DNA from: Luteimonas saliphila
GTDB taxonomy: Bacteria > Pseudomonadota > Gammaproteobacteria > Xanthomonadales > Xanthomonadaceae
NCBI RefSeq assembly: GCF_016774335.1
Contig: NZ_JAETWA010000046.1
Location: forward strand, 238,438-302,437
Direction: 5' to 3'
Length of the DNA: 64,000 bases
In this document: piece after piece, positions 53,185 through 62,532 of the stretch
Layout of the letters: each line of letters begins with the position of its first letter
Numbering within the stretch: position 1 is the first letter of the stretch
Notes under the pieces: model-generated
Database searches by the model: none
Seen by the model: only the letters and a program-made list of their open reading frames with translations
What the model was told of the DNA's origin: nothing
Position numbers and translations under genes: made by a program

Positions 53185-53569
53185 GCGCCGCCAGCACCAG
53201 CAGCGCCATCACGCACCCGAATCCGCCCACCCAAACCAGGCTGCGCAGCAGCTGCACGTCGGCCAGGTAGAGGATCCCGTGCGCCACGCGCAGCGCGACG
53301 AAGGCGACCGCCAGCAGCGCGATGCGCGCCGGATCGACCCCGGCCAGCTGCGCCAGCACCACGCCGGCGGCGAACGGCGCGAAGGCTTCGAACGCGTTGA
53401 GGTGGGCGGCGTTGGCCCGCTGTACCCGGTAGTTGCCTTCCTGCTTGGCAAGCCAGGCGCGCGGATTGCGGTTGTTGTAGCCCGGCGCGCCGGTCTTGGC
53501 GAAACCCACCCAGACGTAGGGCAGCAGCGCGGCGATCAGGACGCACCAGTACGCGGTGGCGAGGGTCAT
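53171..53569 (-). CDS. MAPEG-family membrane protein
   Basis: A 132-aa protein with about four membrane helices. The MAPEG signature is visible: YNNRNPRAWLAKQEGNYRVQRANAAHLNAFEAFAPF, and the C-terminal helices ALRVAHGILYLADVQLLRSLVW. MAPEG proteins include microsomal glutathione transferases and eicosanoid enzymes; bacterial members mostly have unknown substrates. It overlaps the MgtC-like gene by 14 bp at the 3' ends. The start at 53569 follows a GGAGCTCC-type sequence. Confidence 0.9.
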   Translation of the reverse strand: MTLATAYWCVLIAALLPYVWVGFAKTGAPGYNNRNPRAWLAKQEGNYRVQRANAAHLNAFEAFAPFAAGVVLAQLAGVDPARIALLAVAFVALRVAHGILYLADVQLLRSLVWVGGFGCVMALLVLAALNAA

Positions 53570-53649
53570 GGCGGAGCTCCGTTCGGGGCCGCCAGAGTAG
53601 GGCACGGCCGGGTGGAAGTGTGGGGTGGCCACGCCGATGCCGTGCACCC

Positions 53650-53684
53650 GGAAAAACAGGAACGGCGCCTCGCGGCGCCGTTCC
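53650..53684 (-). terminator. Rho-independent terminator of the M28 peptidase gene
   Basis: Minus strand: GGAACGGCGCC and GGCGCCGTTCC form a perfect 11-bp stem around a 4-nt loop, directly followed by TGTTTTTC. It lies 36 bp after the peptidase stop. Confidence 0.9.
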
Positions 53685-53720
53685 GGTGAAGCCTGCTGCG
53701 GCTGGCGCCCGTCGCGCGGC

Positions 53721-55415
53721 TTACTGCCCCGCCCGCTGCGCGTCGCGCGCGGCCTTGAACGGATTGCCGTCGTACCAGTTCGGCCACTGGCCACCATCGG
53801 CCAGCTCCAGGCCGACGGCGTACAGCAACTCGAGGTCCTCGACGATGCCGTCGAACTTCCAGCCTTCGTGGATCTCGTCGCTCGGCTGGTGGTAGCGGCT
53901 CGCGTACTCGTCGCTCGCGGCCTTGCCGGCCGCGGTGCCGCCCTCGACCAGGTCGCTGCCGCCCTTGGCGTACAGCGCCGGCACGCCGGCCTTGGCGAAG
54001 TTGAAGTGGTCGGAGCGGAAGTAGTAGCCGCCGGCGGGGTTGCCTTCCTCCACCAGGGTGCGCTGCTGCTTGCCGGCATGCGCCTGGAGGATGTCCTCCA
54101 GCGCGGAATTGCCCTTGCCGGTGACCACCACGTCGCGCGCGCGGCCGGCCACGCTCATCGCGTCGAGGTTGATCACGCCGACCGTCTTCTCCAGCGGGAA
54201 CGAGGGCTGGGCGACGTAGAACTTGGAACCGAGCAGGCCCGATTCCTCCAGCGTCACCGCCAGGAACACCACCGAGCGCTGCGGCTGCGCCGACTGCTTG
54301 AACTTCTCCGCGATCTCGATGATGCCGGCCACGCCGGTGGCGTTGTCGACCGCGCCGTTGTAGATCGTGTCGCCCTCGCCCTCGTGCTTGCCCAGGTGGT
54401 CCCAGTGCGCGAGGTAGATCACCGTTTCCTCGGGCGCGGCGCTGCCGGGGAGGTAGCCGATGACGTTCTGCGAGGACTTCTCGGTCACCGTGCTGCGCAG
54501 GTCGAACGAGACCTTCGCCTTCAGCGGCATGGCCTTGAAACCGCGCTTGTTGGCGGCGGCGTACATCTGGTCGAGGTCGAGGCCGGATTCCGAGAACAGC
54601 TGCCGGGCGACTTCGCCGGTGATCCAGCCCTGCGCTGGGATCCGCGGTTCCGGATCGTCCGCGGCGCGCAGGTCGAACTGGGCGCCCGACCAGGAGTTCC
54701 TGACCACGTCCCAGCCATAGGACGCGCCCTCGGTGTCGTGGATGATCAGCGCGGCGGCGGCGCCCTGGCGCGCGGCTTCCTCGTACTTGTAGGTCCAGCG
54801 CCCGTAGTAGGTCATGCGGTTGCCGTCGAACAGCGACTCGTCCCTGGCGTGGAAGCCCGGGTCGTTGACCAGGATGACCACGGTCTTGCCCTTGACGTCG
54901 AGGCCGGCGTAATCGTTCCAGTCCTGCTCGGGCGCGTTGACGCCGTAGCCGACGAACACCAGTTCGCTGTCGGCGACCTCGACCTCGGCCTGCCCGGTGC
55001 GGGTGCCGATCACCATGTCGCTGCCGAACTTCAGTTCGCGCGTCTGGCCAGCGCTCTGGAGCCGCAGCACCGTCGATTCGTCGGCGGTGGTCTCGACCAT
55101 CGGCACGGTCTGGAAGAAGGTGTCGTTGTCGCCGCCCGGCTGCAGGCCGATGCGCTCGAACTGCTCGCGGATGTAGGCGGTGGTCTTTTCTTCGCCTACC
55201 GAACCCGGCGCGCGGCCCTCGAATTCATCCGAGGACAGGGTGGCGACGAGGCTGCGCAGGTCGTCGGCATCGATCTCGGGCTTGAAGGCGTGCGCGGCCT
55301 GCGGCGCGGCCGCGTCCGGCGCGGGCGTGGTGGCGTCGGTGGCGGGCGCCGGCTCGCGGCTGCAGGCGGCCAGCAGCAGGCTGCCCGCGCACAGGAGGAT
55401 CAGGGGTGAACGCAT
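53721..55415 (-). CDS. M28-family metallopeptidase lipoprotein
   Basis: A 564-aa lipoprotein (lipobox LAAC, Cys18). A PA-like domain sits in the middle (about 130-300). The M28 zinc ligands are recognisable: LAHWDHLG (His, Asp), GAVDNATG (Asp), TLEESGLLGS (Glu pair), then DAM and a late His in RYHQPSDEIH. The family are aminopeptidases or carboxypeptidase-like enzymes acting on peptides outside the cytoplasm. Like the S9 enzyme it suits a proteolytic lifestyle. The gene is terminated by a strong hairpin with a T-run and stands alone. Confidence 0.92.
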   Translation of the reverse strand: MRSPLILLCAGSLLLAACSREPAPATDATTPAPDAAAPQAAHAFKPEIDADDLRSLVATLSSDEFEGRAPGSVGEEKTTAYIREQFERIGLQPGGDNDTFFQTVPMVETTADESTVLRLQSAGQTRELKFGSDMVIGTRTGQAEVEVADSELVFVGYGVNAPEQDWNDYAGLDVKGKTVVILVNDPGFHARDESLFDGNRMTYYGRWTYKYEEAARQGAAAALIIHDTEGASYGWDVVRNSWSGAQFDLRAADDPEPRIPAQGWITGEVARQLFSESGLDLDQMYAAANKRGFKAMPLKAKVSFDLRSTVTEKSSQNVIGYLPGSAAPEETVIYLAHWDHLGKHEGEGDTIYNGAVDNATGVAGIIEIAEKFKQSAQPQRSVVFLAVTLEESGLLGSKFYVAQPSFPLEKTVGVINLDAMSVAGRARDVVVTGKGNSALEDILQAHAGKQQRTLVEEGNPAGGYYFRSDHFNFAKAGVPALYAKGGSDLVEGGTAAGKAASDEYASRYHQPSDEIHEGWKFDGIVEDLELLYAVGLELADGGQWPNWYDGNPFKAARDAQRAGQ

Positions 55416-55541
55416 TCTGGGGACTCCGGGAAAACCGAAACCCCGATTCTACGCGCCCGCGCGGTGGCCGGACCGGCCGACGGCCGCCGCGGCTCGATCT
55501 CCGGTACGGCGGGCCGTCCGTCCGGCACGCCGCCGGGCCCG

Positions 55542-56216
55542 CTACTCGTTCGGGGCGCGCGTCCCGCTGAACGTCGTCGGCGTGGCGCCGTTGACCCGGC
55601 CGGTACGCGCGGTCTCGTGCACGTACAGCGTCACCTCGCGCTCGAATTTCAGCTCGCCTTCGACCACGGCCTCGGGACCGATGATGATCCGCGGCTTGCG
55701 CTTGTTGACCTGCACCGGGAACCAGTTCGAGGTCGGCTTGGTGACGGTGATGCCGCCGCTCACGTGCGAGCCGACGCCGACGGTGATGTCGCCGCTGACC
55801 GTCGCGATGCCGCCGGCGAGGTCCACGTCGACGATGCCGATCGCGCCATTGACGGTCTCGATGTCTCCGCCGACGGTGCCGCCGCGGTCGACGAAGACGC
55901 TGCCGTTCACGGTTTCGACGCTGCCGCCGATGCGGGCGCGCTCGCCGACGCGAATGCTGCCGTTCACCGTGGACAGGCTGTCGGCCGCGATGTCGTTGTG
56001 GGCGCGGATGCTGCCGTTGACGGTCTCGGCATCCTCGACGCTGGCGCCTGCCTCGATGGTGATGCTGCCGTTGACGGTGTCGACGTCGCCGTAGGCGCGG
56101 CCGGCCTGCGCGACGATACTGCCGTTGACCTTGCTGATGTCCTGCTGCGCCAGCACGGGTGCGGCGCACAGCAGCAGGGCGAAGGCGAGTGGCAGGACGA
56201 ACGGTTGGCGCTTCAT
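55542..56216 (-). CDS. Secreted VNGSI-repeat protein (beta-solenoid-like)
   Basis: A 224-aa exported protein. The signal peptide spans residues 1-23 (cleavage near LAQ). Then come about seven repeats of 17-19 residues with core TVNGSI or close variants (KVNGSI, TVNGSI three times, TVNGSV, TVNGAI, TVSGDI), like the strands of a beta-solenoid. The last 60 residues lack repeats ([16 protein letters not shown] and [13 protein letters not shown]). The pattern recalls DUF4097-type or bactofilin-like repeats, which are surface or polymer-forming. Start at 56216. It is divergent from gpmI with 134 bp between starts. Function unknown. Confidence 0.85.
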   Translation of the reverse strand: MKRQPFVLPLAFALLLCAAPVLAQQDISKVNGSIVAQAGRAYGDVDTVNGSITIEAGASVEDAETVNGSIRAHNDIAADSLSTVNGSIRVGERARIGGSVETVNGSVFVDRGGTVGGDIETVNGAIGIVDVDLAGGIATVSGDITVGVGSHVSGGITVTKPTSNWFPVQVNKRKPRIIIGPEAVVEGELKFEREVTLYVHETARTGRVNGATPTTFSGTRAPNE

Positions 56217-56311
56217 GGGACGGACCCCTCCGGGCAGGGCGGCGCATGGTTGCCTGGGCAACGGTTCGCCGCGGGATGGCGTGTGTTCGGAACAGCTTGC
56301 ACCCGCTTGGC

Positions 56312-56317
56312 TACAAT
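56312..56317 (+). promoter_or_regulatory. -10-like element for gpmI
   Basis: TACAAT, 34 nt before the GTG start of gpmI. A well-placed -35 was not found. Confidence 0.4.
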
Positions 56318-56350
56318 CGCACCGGTCGAAAGTCACCGGGACTCCCGTCC

Positions 56351-57907
56351 GTGCCTGCCTCCCCCGCTCCCCGCGCCGCCCGTCCCCGCCCCGTGGTCCT
56401 GCTGATCCTCGATGGCTGGGGCCATCGCGACGATCCGCGCGACAACGCCATCGCGCTCGCCGATGTGCCGAACTGGCGCCGTCTGCTGGCCGAACACCCG
56501 ACCACGCTGATCCACACCGAAGGCCGGTTCGTCGGCCTGCCGGACGGGCAGATGGGCAATTCCGAGGTCGGGCACATGAACATCGGCGCCGGGCGCGTGG
56601 TCTACCAGGACCTGACCCGGATCGATGCGGCGATCGAGGACGGCAGCTTCTTCGACAACGCGGAGCTGGCCGCGGCCTGCGACGCGGCGGTGGCCAGCGG
56701 CGGCACCCTGCACGTGATGGGCCTGCTTTCTCCGGGCGGCGTCCACAGCCACGAAACCCACGTGTTCGCGATGCTCGAGCTCGCCGCGCGCCGCGGCGTG
56801 CCGCGCGTGGCCGTGCATGCCTTCCTCGACGGCCGCGACATGCCGCCGCGCTCGGCCGAAGCGAGCCTGCGCGCGCTGCAGGACAAATGCGACGCGCTCG
56901 GCAACGCCCGCGTCGCCAGCGTGTCCGGCCGCTACTACGCGATGGACCGCGACAATCGCTGGGAGCGCGTGCGCCGGGCCTGGGACGCGATCGTCGAGGC
57001 GAATGGCGATGCGCCCGACGCGCTGTCCGCGCTGCAGGCCGCGTACGCGCGCGGCGAGAACGACGAGTTCGTCGATCCGGTCGCGATCGCAGGCGCGCAG
57101 CCGATGCGCGACGGCGACGCGATCGTGTTCATGAACTTCCGCGCCGACCGCGCGCGCCAGCTCAGCGCGGCCTTCGTGTCGCCCGGCTTCGACGGCTTCG
57201 GCGCCGGCGTGCGCCGTCCGGCGCTTTCGCGCTACGTGTGCCTGACCGAGTACGACGCCACCCTGCCGGCGCCGGTCGCGTTCGCGCCGGACAACCTCGC
57301 CAACACCCTGGGCGAAGTGCTCGGCGCCCACGGGCTGACCCAACTGCGCATCGCCGAGACCGAGAAATACGCCCACGTCACCTTCTTCATGAGCGGCGGC
57401 CGCGAGGCGCCGTATACGGGCGAGGAGCGCATCCTGGTTCCGAGCCCGAAGGTCGCCACCTACGACCTGCAGCCGGAGATGAGCGCACCGGAGGTCTGCG
57501 CGCGGCTGGTGCAGGCGGTCGAGCAGGAGCGCTTCGACGTCATCGTCTGCAACTTCGCCAATCCCGACATGGTCGGCCACACCGGCGTGCTGTCGGCGGC
57601 GATCGCCGCGGTCGAGACCGTGGACAGGGCGGTCGGCGAGATCATCGCCGCGGTGCGTGCCAAGGGCGGCGAGCTGCTGGTGACCGCCGACCACGGCAAC
57701 TGCGAGATGATGCGCGACCCCGAGACCGGCGAACCACATACCTCGCACACCGTCGGCCCGGTGGACCTGGTCTACGTCGGGTCGCGCGACGCCAGCCTGC
57801 GCAGCGGCGGCGCGCTGCGCGACCTCGCGCCGACGATCCTCGACCTGCTCGGCGTCGACCTGCCCGTGGAAATGACCGGTTCGAGCCTGCTGGTCGCGAA
57901 GGGATGA
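56351..57907 (+). CDS. gpmI: 2,3-bisphosphoglycerate-independent phosphoglycerate mutase
   Basis: A 518-aa binuclear-metal enzyme interconverting 2- and 3-phosphoglycerate. Metal ligands in LLILDGWG and [10 protein letters not shown] and the phosphoserine GNSEVGH (Ser71) are present; RADRARQLS and [10 protein letters not shown] are also conserved. The start is GTG at 56351, since upstream in-frame sequence lacks family similarity. The stop overlaps the envC start (ATGA at 57904). Order gpmI-envC-ctpA is conserved in gammaproteobacteria. Confidence 0.96.
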   Translation: MPASPAPRAARPRPVVLLILDGWGHRDDPRDNAIALADVPNWRRLLAEHPTTLIHTEGRFVGLPDGQMGNSEVGHMNIGAGRVVYQDLTRIDAAIEDGSFFDNAELAAACDAAVASGGTLHVMGLLSPGGVHSHETHVFAMLELAARRGVPRVAVHAFLDGRDMPPRSAEASLRALQDKCDALGNARVASVSGRYYAMDRDNRWERVRRAWDAIVEANGDAPDALSALQAAYARGENDEFVDPVAIAGAQPMRDGDAIVFMNFRADRARQLSAAFVSPGFDGFGAGVRRPALSRYVCLTEYDATLPAPVAFAPDNLANTLGEVLGAHGLTQLRIAETEKYAHVTFFMSGGREAPYTGEERILVPSPKVATYDLQPEMSAPEVCARLVQAVEQERFDVIVCNFANPDMVGHTGVLSAAIAAVETVDRAVGEIIAAVRAKGGELLVTADHGNCEMMRDPETGEPHTSHTVGPVDLVYVGSRDASLRSGGALRDLAPTILDLLGVDLPVEMTGSSLLVAKG

Positions 57908-59139
57908 GCGTAGCGGCGCGCGCGTGGCGGGCCCGGGCGGCATTCGCCCTGCTCGCCGCCGGGTTCGCCGCCGTCCCCGTCGCGAACGCGCAGCAGGACG
58001 GCCGCGACGCCGAGCGCAGGCTCGAGCGGGTGCGCAAGGAGTTGCAGGATGTCGCCAGCGAGCGGCGCCGGCTCGAAGGCGAGCGCGGCGATGCCGCGCG
58101 GCAACTGCGCAGCGCCGACGAACAGGTCGCGCGCACCGCGCGCACGCTGGAGCAGACCGAAGCCGAGCTCGCGCGGCAGCAGGCCGCGCTCGAGGCGCTG
58201 GCGGTCAGGCGCGACGCCCTGCATGCGCGCATGGGTGCGCAGCGCGAGGAACTGCACGCGCTGCTGCGCGCCAGCCACGTCGCCGGCCGCGCCGCGCCGC
58301 TGAAACTGATGCTGGCGCAGGACCAGGTGGCCGACGCCAGCCGCGCGCTGACCTATCAGCGCTATCTGCAGCGCCAGCGCGCCGCGCGCATCGCCGCGCT
58401 GCGCGACGAGTTGGCCGAGCTCGAATCGCTCGAACGCGACATCGTCGAGCGCCGTGCCGCGCTCGAGCGCAGCCACGAGCGGCAGCGCAGCCAGGTGGCC
58501 GCTCTCGAGCGCGACCGCGCGGCGAGCGCGCAGGCGGTGGCGCAGTTGGACAAGAAGTACCGCGACCGCAGCACGCGCGAGCAGGCGCTGGGCCGGGACG
58601 CCAAGGCGCTCGAGCGGCTGCTCGCGCGGCTGCGCGCTGCGGCGGCGAAGGCCGAGGCCGAACGCAGGGCCGCCGCCGCGCGCGCCGCGCAGCGTGCCGG
58701 CAGCGGCGAATCCGCACGCAAGCCGCCGGTCGCGGTCGCGCGTGCGGCGCCGATCCAGGTCGGCGGCCTGGGCTGGCCGCTGTCGGGCGCGCTGCTCGCC
58801 GGTTACGGCGGGCGCATGCCCGACGGACGCAGCAGCAACGGCGTGCTGATCGGGGCCGCCGCGGGCACGCCGGTGCGCGCGGTCGACGACGGCACCGTGG
58901 TGTTCGCCGAATGGATGACCGGCTACGGCATGATCCTGATCGTCGACCACGGCAATGGCGCGATGAGCCTCTACGCGCATTGCGAGACGTTGCTCAAGGA
59001 GGCGGGCGCCACGGTGAAGCGCGGCGACGCGGTCGCCACCGTCGGCAATTCCGGCGGCCAGGGCCGACCGGCGCTGTATTTCGAGCTGCGCCGCAATGGC
59101 CAGCCGGTCAACCCCGACACCTTCCTGCAGAAGCGCTGA
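57904..59139 (+). CDS. envC: EnvC-like murein hydrolase activator
   Basis: A 411-aa protein. A signal peptide (about 1-28) precedes a long coiled coil (about 32-255) and a C-terminal LytM domain (about 285-408). In the LytM domain the metal ligands have gone: SSNGVLIG stands where H-x3-D is expected and ALYFELR where H-x-H is expected. It should therefore not cut peptidoglycan but activate amidases at the septum, the known role of EnvC. The start overlaps the gpmI stop as ATGA. ctpA follows after 131 bp. Confidence 0.93.
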   Translation: MSVAARAWRARAAFALLAAGFAAVPVANAQQDGRDAERRLERVRKELQDVASERRRLEGERGDAARQLRSADEQVARTARTLEQTEAELARQQAALEALAVRRDALHARMGAQREELHALLRASHVAGRAAPLKLMLAQDQVADASRALTYQRYLQRQRAARIAALRDELAELESLERDIVERRAALERSHERQRSQVAALERDRAASAQAVAQLDKKYRDRSTREQALGRDAKALERLLARLRAAAAKAEAERRAAAARAAQRAGSGESARKPPVAVARAAPIQVGGLGWPLSGALLAGYGGRMPDGRSSNGVLIGAAAGTPVRAVDDGTVVFAEWMTGYGMILIVDHGNGAMSLYAHCETLLKEAGATVKRGDAVATVGNSGGQGRPALYFELRRNGQPVNPDTFLQKR

Positions 59140-59270
59140 ACCGCCGGCCGACCGCATTGCGGCACCAGGCATCAGGCGCGCTTCACGCAAAGGCGGGCGG
59201 CGCCCGCATAATCGGATGAACCCCGCGCCCACTGCGCGGTCGGACCCTGAACCCGTCCCGGAGTGCCTGC

Positions 59271-60806
59271 ATGCCCGTCCGCAAGTCGCCGCTGCTCGCC
59301 GTCCTGCTGCCGCTGGCGCTGGCGTGTCCGCCCGCTTTCGCCCAGGACGCGCCGCAGCAGGAGCAGGGGGAGCCGCAGGCGCAACCGGTTCCCCCGGTGG
59401 CGCCACAGCGATCCGGGGAGCGGCAGGGGCCGCCCGTACAGGAAGACCAGGTCCCGCAATCGCCCGTGGAGGATCCGGCACCCGACGAGTCGCCGCCGCC
59501 GGATGAAGACGAGCCTTCGCCCCCTGCGCAAGCCCCGGCCCCGGGCGACGAAGCCGATCCAGTGGACGCCAGCGACGATCCCGACGCCGCCGAAAGCGCC
59601 GCCACCAAGGTCCCGCTCGAGGAAATCCGCCGTTACGTCGGCCTGTTCAACGCGATCCGGCTGGGCTATGTCGATCCGGTCGAAGACCGCAAGCTGATGA
59701 ACGCCGCGATCCGCGGCCTGCTGTTCGACCTCGACCCGCACAGCAGCTACCTGGAAAAACGCGCCGCCCAGGCCTTCGACGAAGGCACCACCGGCGCCTA
59801 CGACGGCATCGGCGTGGAGGTGCTGCAACTGCCCGACGGCAAGGTGCGGGTGATCGCGCCGATCGACGACACGCCCGCCGCCAAGGCCGGCATCCGCTCC
59901 GGCGACACCATCGTCGCGGTCGACGGCAAGCCGCTGACGCCGGCCGACGCCGAGGGCCATGGACCGCTGCGCGGCCCGCCCGGCACCCAGGCGGTGCTGA
60001 CCGTGCTGCGCGAGGGCGAGGCGAAGCCGCTGGAGATCACCGTCCATCGCGAGACGATCCGCGTCGCCTCCGTGCGCGGACGCATGCTCGAGCCCGGCTA
60101 CGGCTACGTACGCATCAGCCAGTTCCAGGTGGAAACCGGCGACGACTTCGCACGGACCGTGCAGCGGTTGCGGGGCGAGGCCGGCGGCGCGCTCAAGGGG
60201 CTCGTGATCGACGTGCGCAGCAATCCCGGCGGCCTGCTGACCTCCGCGGTGCGCGTGGCCGACGACCTGCTGGACAAGGGCAGGATCGTCAGCACCCGTG
60301 GCCGCAACCCGGTCAACGACACCGAGTTCAGCGCCACGCCCGGCGACCTGATGGACGGCGCGCCGGTGGTGGTGATCATCGATGCGGGTTCGGCCAGCGC
60401 CTCGGAGGTGCTCGCCGGCGCGTTGCACGACAACGGCCGCGCGCGCATCGTCGGCAGCCGCAGCTTCGGCAAGGGCTCGGTGCAGACGGTGATGCCGCTG
60501 GGCAACGGCGACGCGGTCAAGCTCACCACCGCGCGCTACTACACCCCGAGCGGCCGCTCGATCCAGGCGCGCGGGATCGATCCCGACATCGTGCTCAAGC
60601 CCGACGACAGCGCACCCGAACTGGTCTCGACCACGCCCGGCTACGCCGAGGCCACGCTGCCCGGCCACCTGCGCGGCGACGAGGAGGAGGAAGGCACCAC
60701 CGCCGGCGACGTGCTCGACGGCGACGGCCCGATCGATGCCGCGCTGGCCGAGCTGAAAAAGCCGACGCCCGGCGTGGCGGCTGCGCCGGCGCCGACCCGG
60801 GAGTAG
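59271..60806 (+). CDS. ctpA: S41 carboxyl-terminal processing peptidase
   Basis: A 511-aa periplasmic serine protease. Signal peptide 1-24, then a Pro/Glu/Gln-rich low-complexity stretch (about 25-95) unusually long for the family. A PDZ domain (about 175-255) precedes the catalytic core with Ser376 in GSASASE and Lys401 in GKGSVQ, the Ser/Lys dyad spaced 25 residues as in Prc. It trims C-termini, including murein enzymes. CATAAT (59207-59212) may be a -10. It is the third gene of the gpmI-envC-ctpA row. Confidence 0.95.
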   Translation: MPVRKSPLLAVLLPLALACPPAFAQDAPQQEQGEPQAQPVPPVAPQRSGERQGPPVQEDQVPQSPVEDPAPDESPPPDEDEPSPPAQAPAPGDEADPVDASDDPDAAESAATKVPLEEIRRYVGLFNAIRLGYVDPVEDRKLMNAAIRGLLFDLDPHSSYLEKRAAQAFDEGTTGAYDGIGVEVLQLPDGKVRVIAPIDDTPAAKAGIRSGDTIVAVDGKPLTPADAEGHGPLRGPPGTQAVLTVLREGEAKPLEITVHRETIRVASVRGRMLEPGYGYVRISQFQVETGDDFARTVQRLRGEAGGALKGLVIDVRSNPGGLLTSAVRVADDLLDKGRIVSTRGRNPVNDTEFSATPGDLMDGAPVVVIIDAGSASASEVLAGALHDNGRARIVGSRSFGKGSVQTVMPLGNGDAVKLTTARYYTPSGRSIQARGIDPDIVLKPDDSAPELVSTTPGYAEATLPGHLRGDEEEEGTTAGDVLDGDGPIDAALAELKKPTPGVAAAPAPTRE

Positions 60807-60822
60807 CTGCGCGGCGGCCGCC

Positions 60823-61215
60823 CTAGGCCTTGCCGGCCAGCCTCAGGCCCAGCCACACCGCGCCGATGCCCAGCAGCACGCTGCCGCCCACATAGCCGGT
60901 CGCCGCGAGCCAGTCGCCGCGGCGCAGCAAGTGCGCGGTTTCCAGCCCGAACGCCGAGAACGTGGTGAATCCGCCGAGCAGGCCGACGAACAGCAGCAGG
61001 CGCAGCTCCGGCGACAGCCATCCCGGGTAACGCTCGGCCAGGCCGGCCAGCACGCCGGCGATCAGGCAACCGGCCAGGTTCACCACGAAGGTTCCGAGCG
61101 GGAACTTCTGCGGCCCGGTCGCGTGCATCGTCCAGGTCGCCAGCAGGTAGCGCGCGATCGACCCCACCGCGCCACCGAGGCCGACCAGCGCGACCGCCTG
61201 CAGCGTCGGCGGCAT
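60823..61215 (-). CDS. crcB: Fluoride exporter CrcB/FluC
   Basis: A 130-aa four-helix membrane protein. GGAVGSIARYLLATW, FVVNLAGCLIAG (channel Asn) and GGFTTFSAFGLE (the TTFS fluoride-track motif) are intact. FluC works as a dual-topology dimer; here the protein is a single gene, as expected. It starts two bases after the DUF1820 stop, so it is translationally linked. No fluoride riboswitch is placed upstream, because there is no room. Confidence 0.94.
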   Translation of the reverse strand: MPPTLQAVALVGLGGAVGSIARYLLATWTMHATGPQKFPLGTFVVNLAGCLIAGVLAGLAERYPGWLSPELRLLLFVGLLGGFTTFSAFGLETAHLLRRGDWLAATGYVGGSVLLGIGAVWLGLRLAGKA

Positions 61216-61217
61216 GC

Positions 61218-61538
61218 TCAGCGTGGCTTGGCCGGGAGCGGGAAGGGGGTGACCACCTTCTCGCCCGAGACCGCGTCGCGGATCGCGGACTGGCCCTTCT
61301 TCTCCACTTCCTCCACCCGCAGGATCGCCTGCATCGGCAGGTGCAGGGCGCGGGTGTCGCCGAACTCGTCGCGCAGCCGCTCCTCGGTGGGGTCGACCAC
61401 GAGCCCGTCGTGCACGTCGAACACCAGTTCGGCGATCTCGACGAAGCCCCACAGCCGCCCGCTGTCCACGCGCCGCGCGTACAGCTCGTAGACCTTGCCG
61501 TGGTTCAGGAACGTGACCTTGTAGAGCGGCTTGGACAT
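61218..61538 (-). CDS. DUF1820 family protein
   Basis: A 106-aa protein with the family start YKVTFLNHGKVYELYARRV and FVEIAELVFD, followed by EERLRDEFGDTRALHLPMQAIL. DUF1820 is common in gammaproteobacteria, cytoplasmic, and without known function. It starts at 61538, about 95 bp after the rhomboid stop (61633), with a 7-bp tandem repeat in that gap. crcB follows directly. Confidence 0.92.
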   Translation of the reverse strand: MSKPLYKVTFLNHGKVYELYARRVDSGRLWGFVEIAELVFDVHDGLVVDPTEERLRDEFGDTRALHLPMQAILRVEEVEKKGQSAIRDAVSGEKVVTPFPLPAKPR

Positions 61539-61590
61539 GGTCCGGATTATAGGAGCCGTGCTTCGCGATAGGGTGATGGGTAGCTGGTCA

Positions 61591-61625
61591 CCAATCACCA
61601 ATCACGAATCACGAATCACCAATCA
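61591..61625. repeat. 7-bp tandem repeat, five copies
   Basis: Five units of C(C/G)AATCA in a row: CCAATCA, CCAATCA, CGAATCA, CGAATCA, CCAATCA. Short tandem repeats of 7 bp are frequent in xanthomonads and can be variable. It lies between the rhomboid stop and the DUF1820 start. Confidence 0.9.
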
Positions 61626-61632
61626 CGGCTCT

Positions 61633-62325
61633 TCAGTAGCCCTTCAACCGCCGCAGCCGCCGCGCGATCGCGCCGCGCGAGGCGATCGCGAACACGATCC
61701 CGAACGCGAAGCCGGCCGCGTGCGCCGCCCAGGCCACCGCACCGAAGGCCGGGCCGATGTAGGCGAACACGATCTGCAGCGCCGCCCACACCCCGATCAG
61801 CAGGGAGGCCGGCGCCCGCACGAACTCCAGGAACAGCCCCAGCGGCACCACCACCCCCAGCCGCGCCTGCGGGAACAGCGCCAGGTAGGCGCCGATCAGC
61901 GCCGAGACCGCGCCGCTGGCGCCGATGATCAGCCGGTCCGGCGCGCCGATCACCAGTACCGCGAACAGGTTGGCCAGGGCGCCGCCGAGGAAGAACAGCG
62001 CCAGGAAGCGCCACGGCCCCATCACCCGCTCGGCCGGCAGCCCGAAGATCAGCAGGAACACCAGGTTGCCGAGCAGGTGCGCCCAGTCGGCGTGCAGGAA
62101 CAGGGCGGTGAACAGGCGCAGCCACTGCTGCGGCTCGGCCCATGGCGCCCAGGGTCCGGCGCCCGGGGCCCCGCCCGCGAGGGCGCCCCATTCGAGCATC
62201 AGCGCGCGCTGCGAGGCGTCCGAACGCGACAGCGCCCAGACGAACGCCGCCCACAGCAGTGCGGCCAGCAGCGGTGTCGCCCAGCGCAGGGAGGCCTGGG
62301 AGCGGGTGGGGACCGACACGAACAT
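61633..62325 (-). CDS. Rhomboid intramembrane serine protease
   Basis: A 230-aa protein with six to seven membrane helices. The catalytic dyad is visible: Ser137 in GASGAVSAL and His202 in AAHAAGFAFG. His83 and Asn87 in HLLGN form the oxyanion-side motif. The family cuts transmembrane segments of membrane proteins. The start at 62325 is the first ATG matching the length. It precedes DUF1820 and crcB on the same strand. Confidence 0.93.
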   Translation of the reverse strand: MFVSVPTRSQASLRWATPLLAALLWAAFVWALSRSDASQRALMLEWGALAGGAPGAGPWAPWAEPQQWLRLFTALFLHADWAHLLGNLVFLLIFGLPAERVMGPWRFLALFFLGGALANLFAVLVIGAPDRLIIGASGAVSALIGAYLALFPQARLGVVVPLGLFLEFVRAPASLLIGVWAALQIVFAYIGPAFGAVAWAAHAAGFAFGIVFAIASRGAIARRLRRLKGY

Positions 62326-62419
62326 GGCGTCACCTTACCCGCTCGACGCGCCTCCGGGGTCGCGACCGGCGCGTCCGCGCAGGTGCCGTCCGACACAGTC
62401 ACCACACGCACCGGTACGG

Positions 62420-62425
62420 TATAGT
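62420..62425 (+). promoter_or_regulatory. -10-like element for the FadL-type gene
   Basis: TATAGT followed by GCG. The coding start is 108 nt downstream, leaving a long leader. No clear -35. Confidence 0.4.
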
Positions 62426-62532
62426 GCGCGCCGCGTCGTGGGTCGGGAGGGCGAGTTCCGGCGGCGCAGGCGGGGCCAGCGGCCCGGCCTGCACTGCGAT
62501 GCGCACTTCACGTCATCGGAGAGACCTACGCA

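Noticed and set aside
60823..61260. Fluoride riboswitch in front of crcB
   Set aside because: crcB starts two bases after the DUF1820 stop, so there is no room. I also saw no such structure upstream of DUF1820.
61591..61625. CRISPR-like array
   Set aside because: Units are 7 bp with no spacers; it is a simple tandem repeat. No cas genes are in the window.
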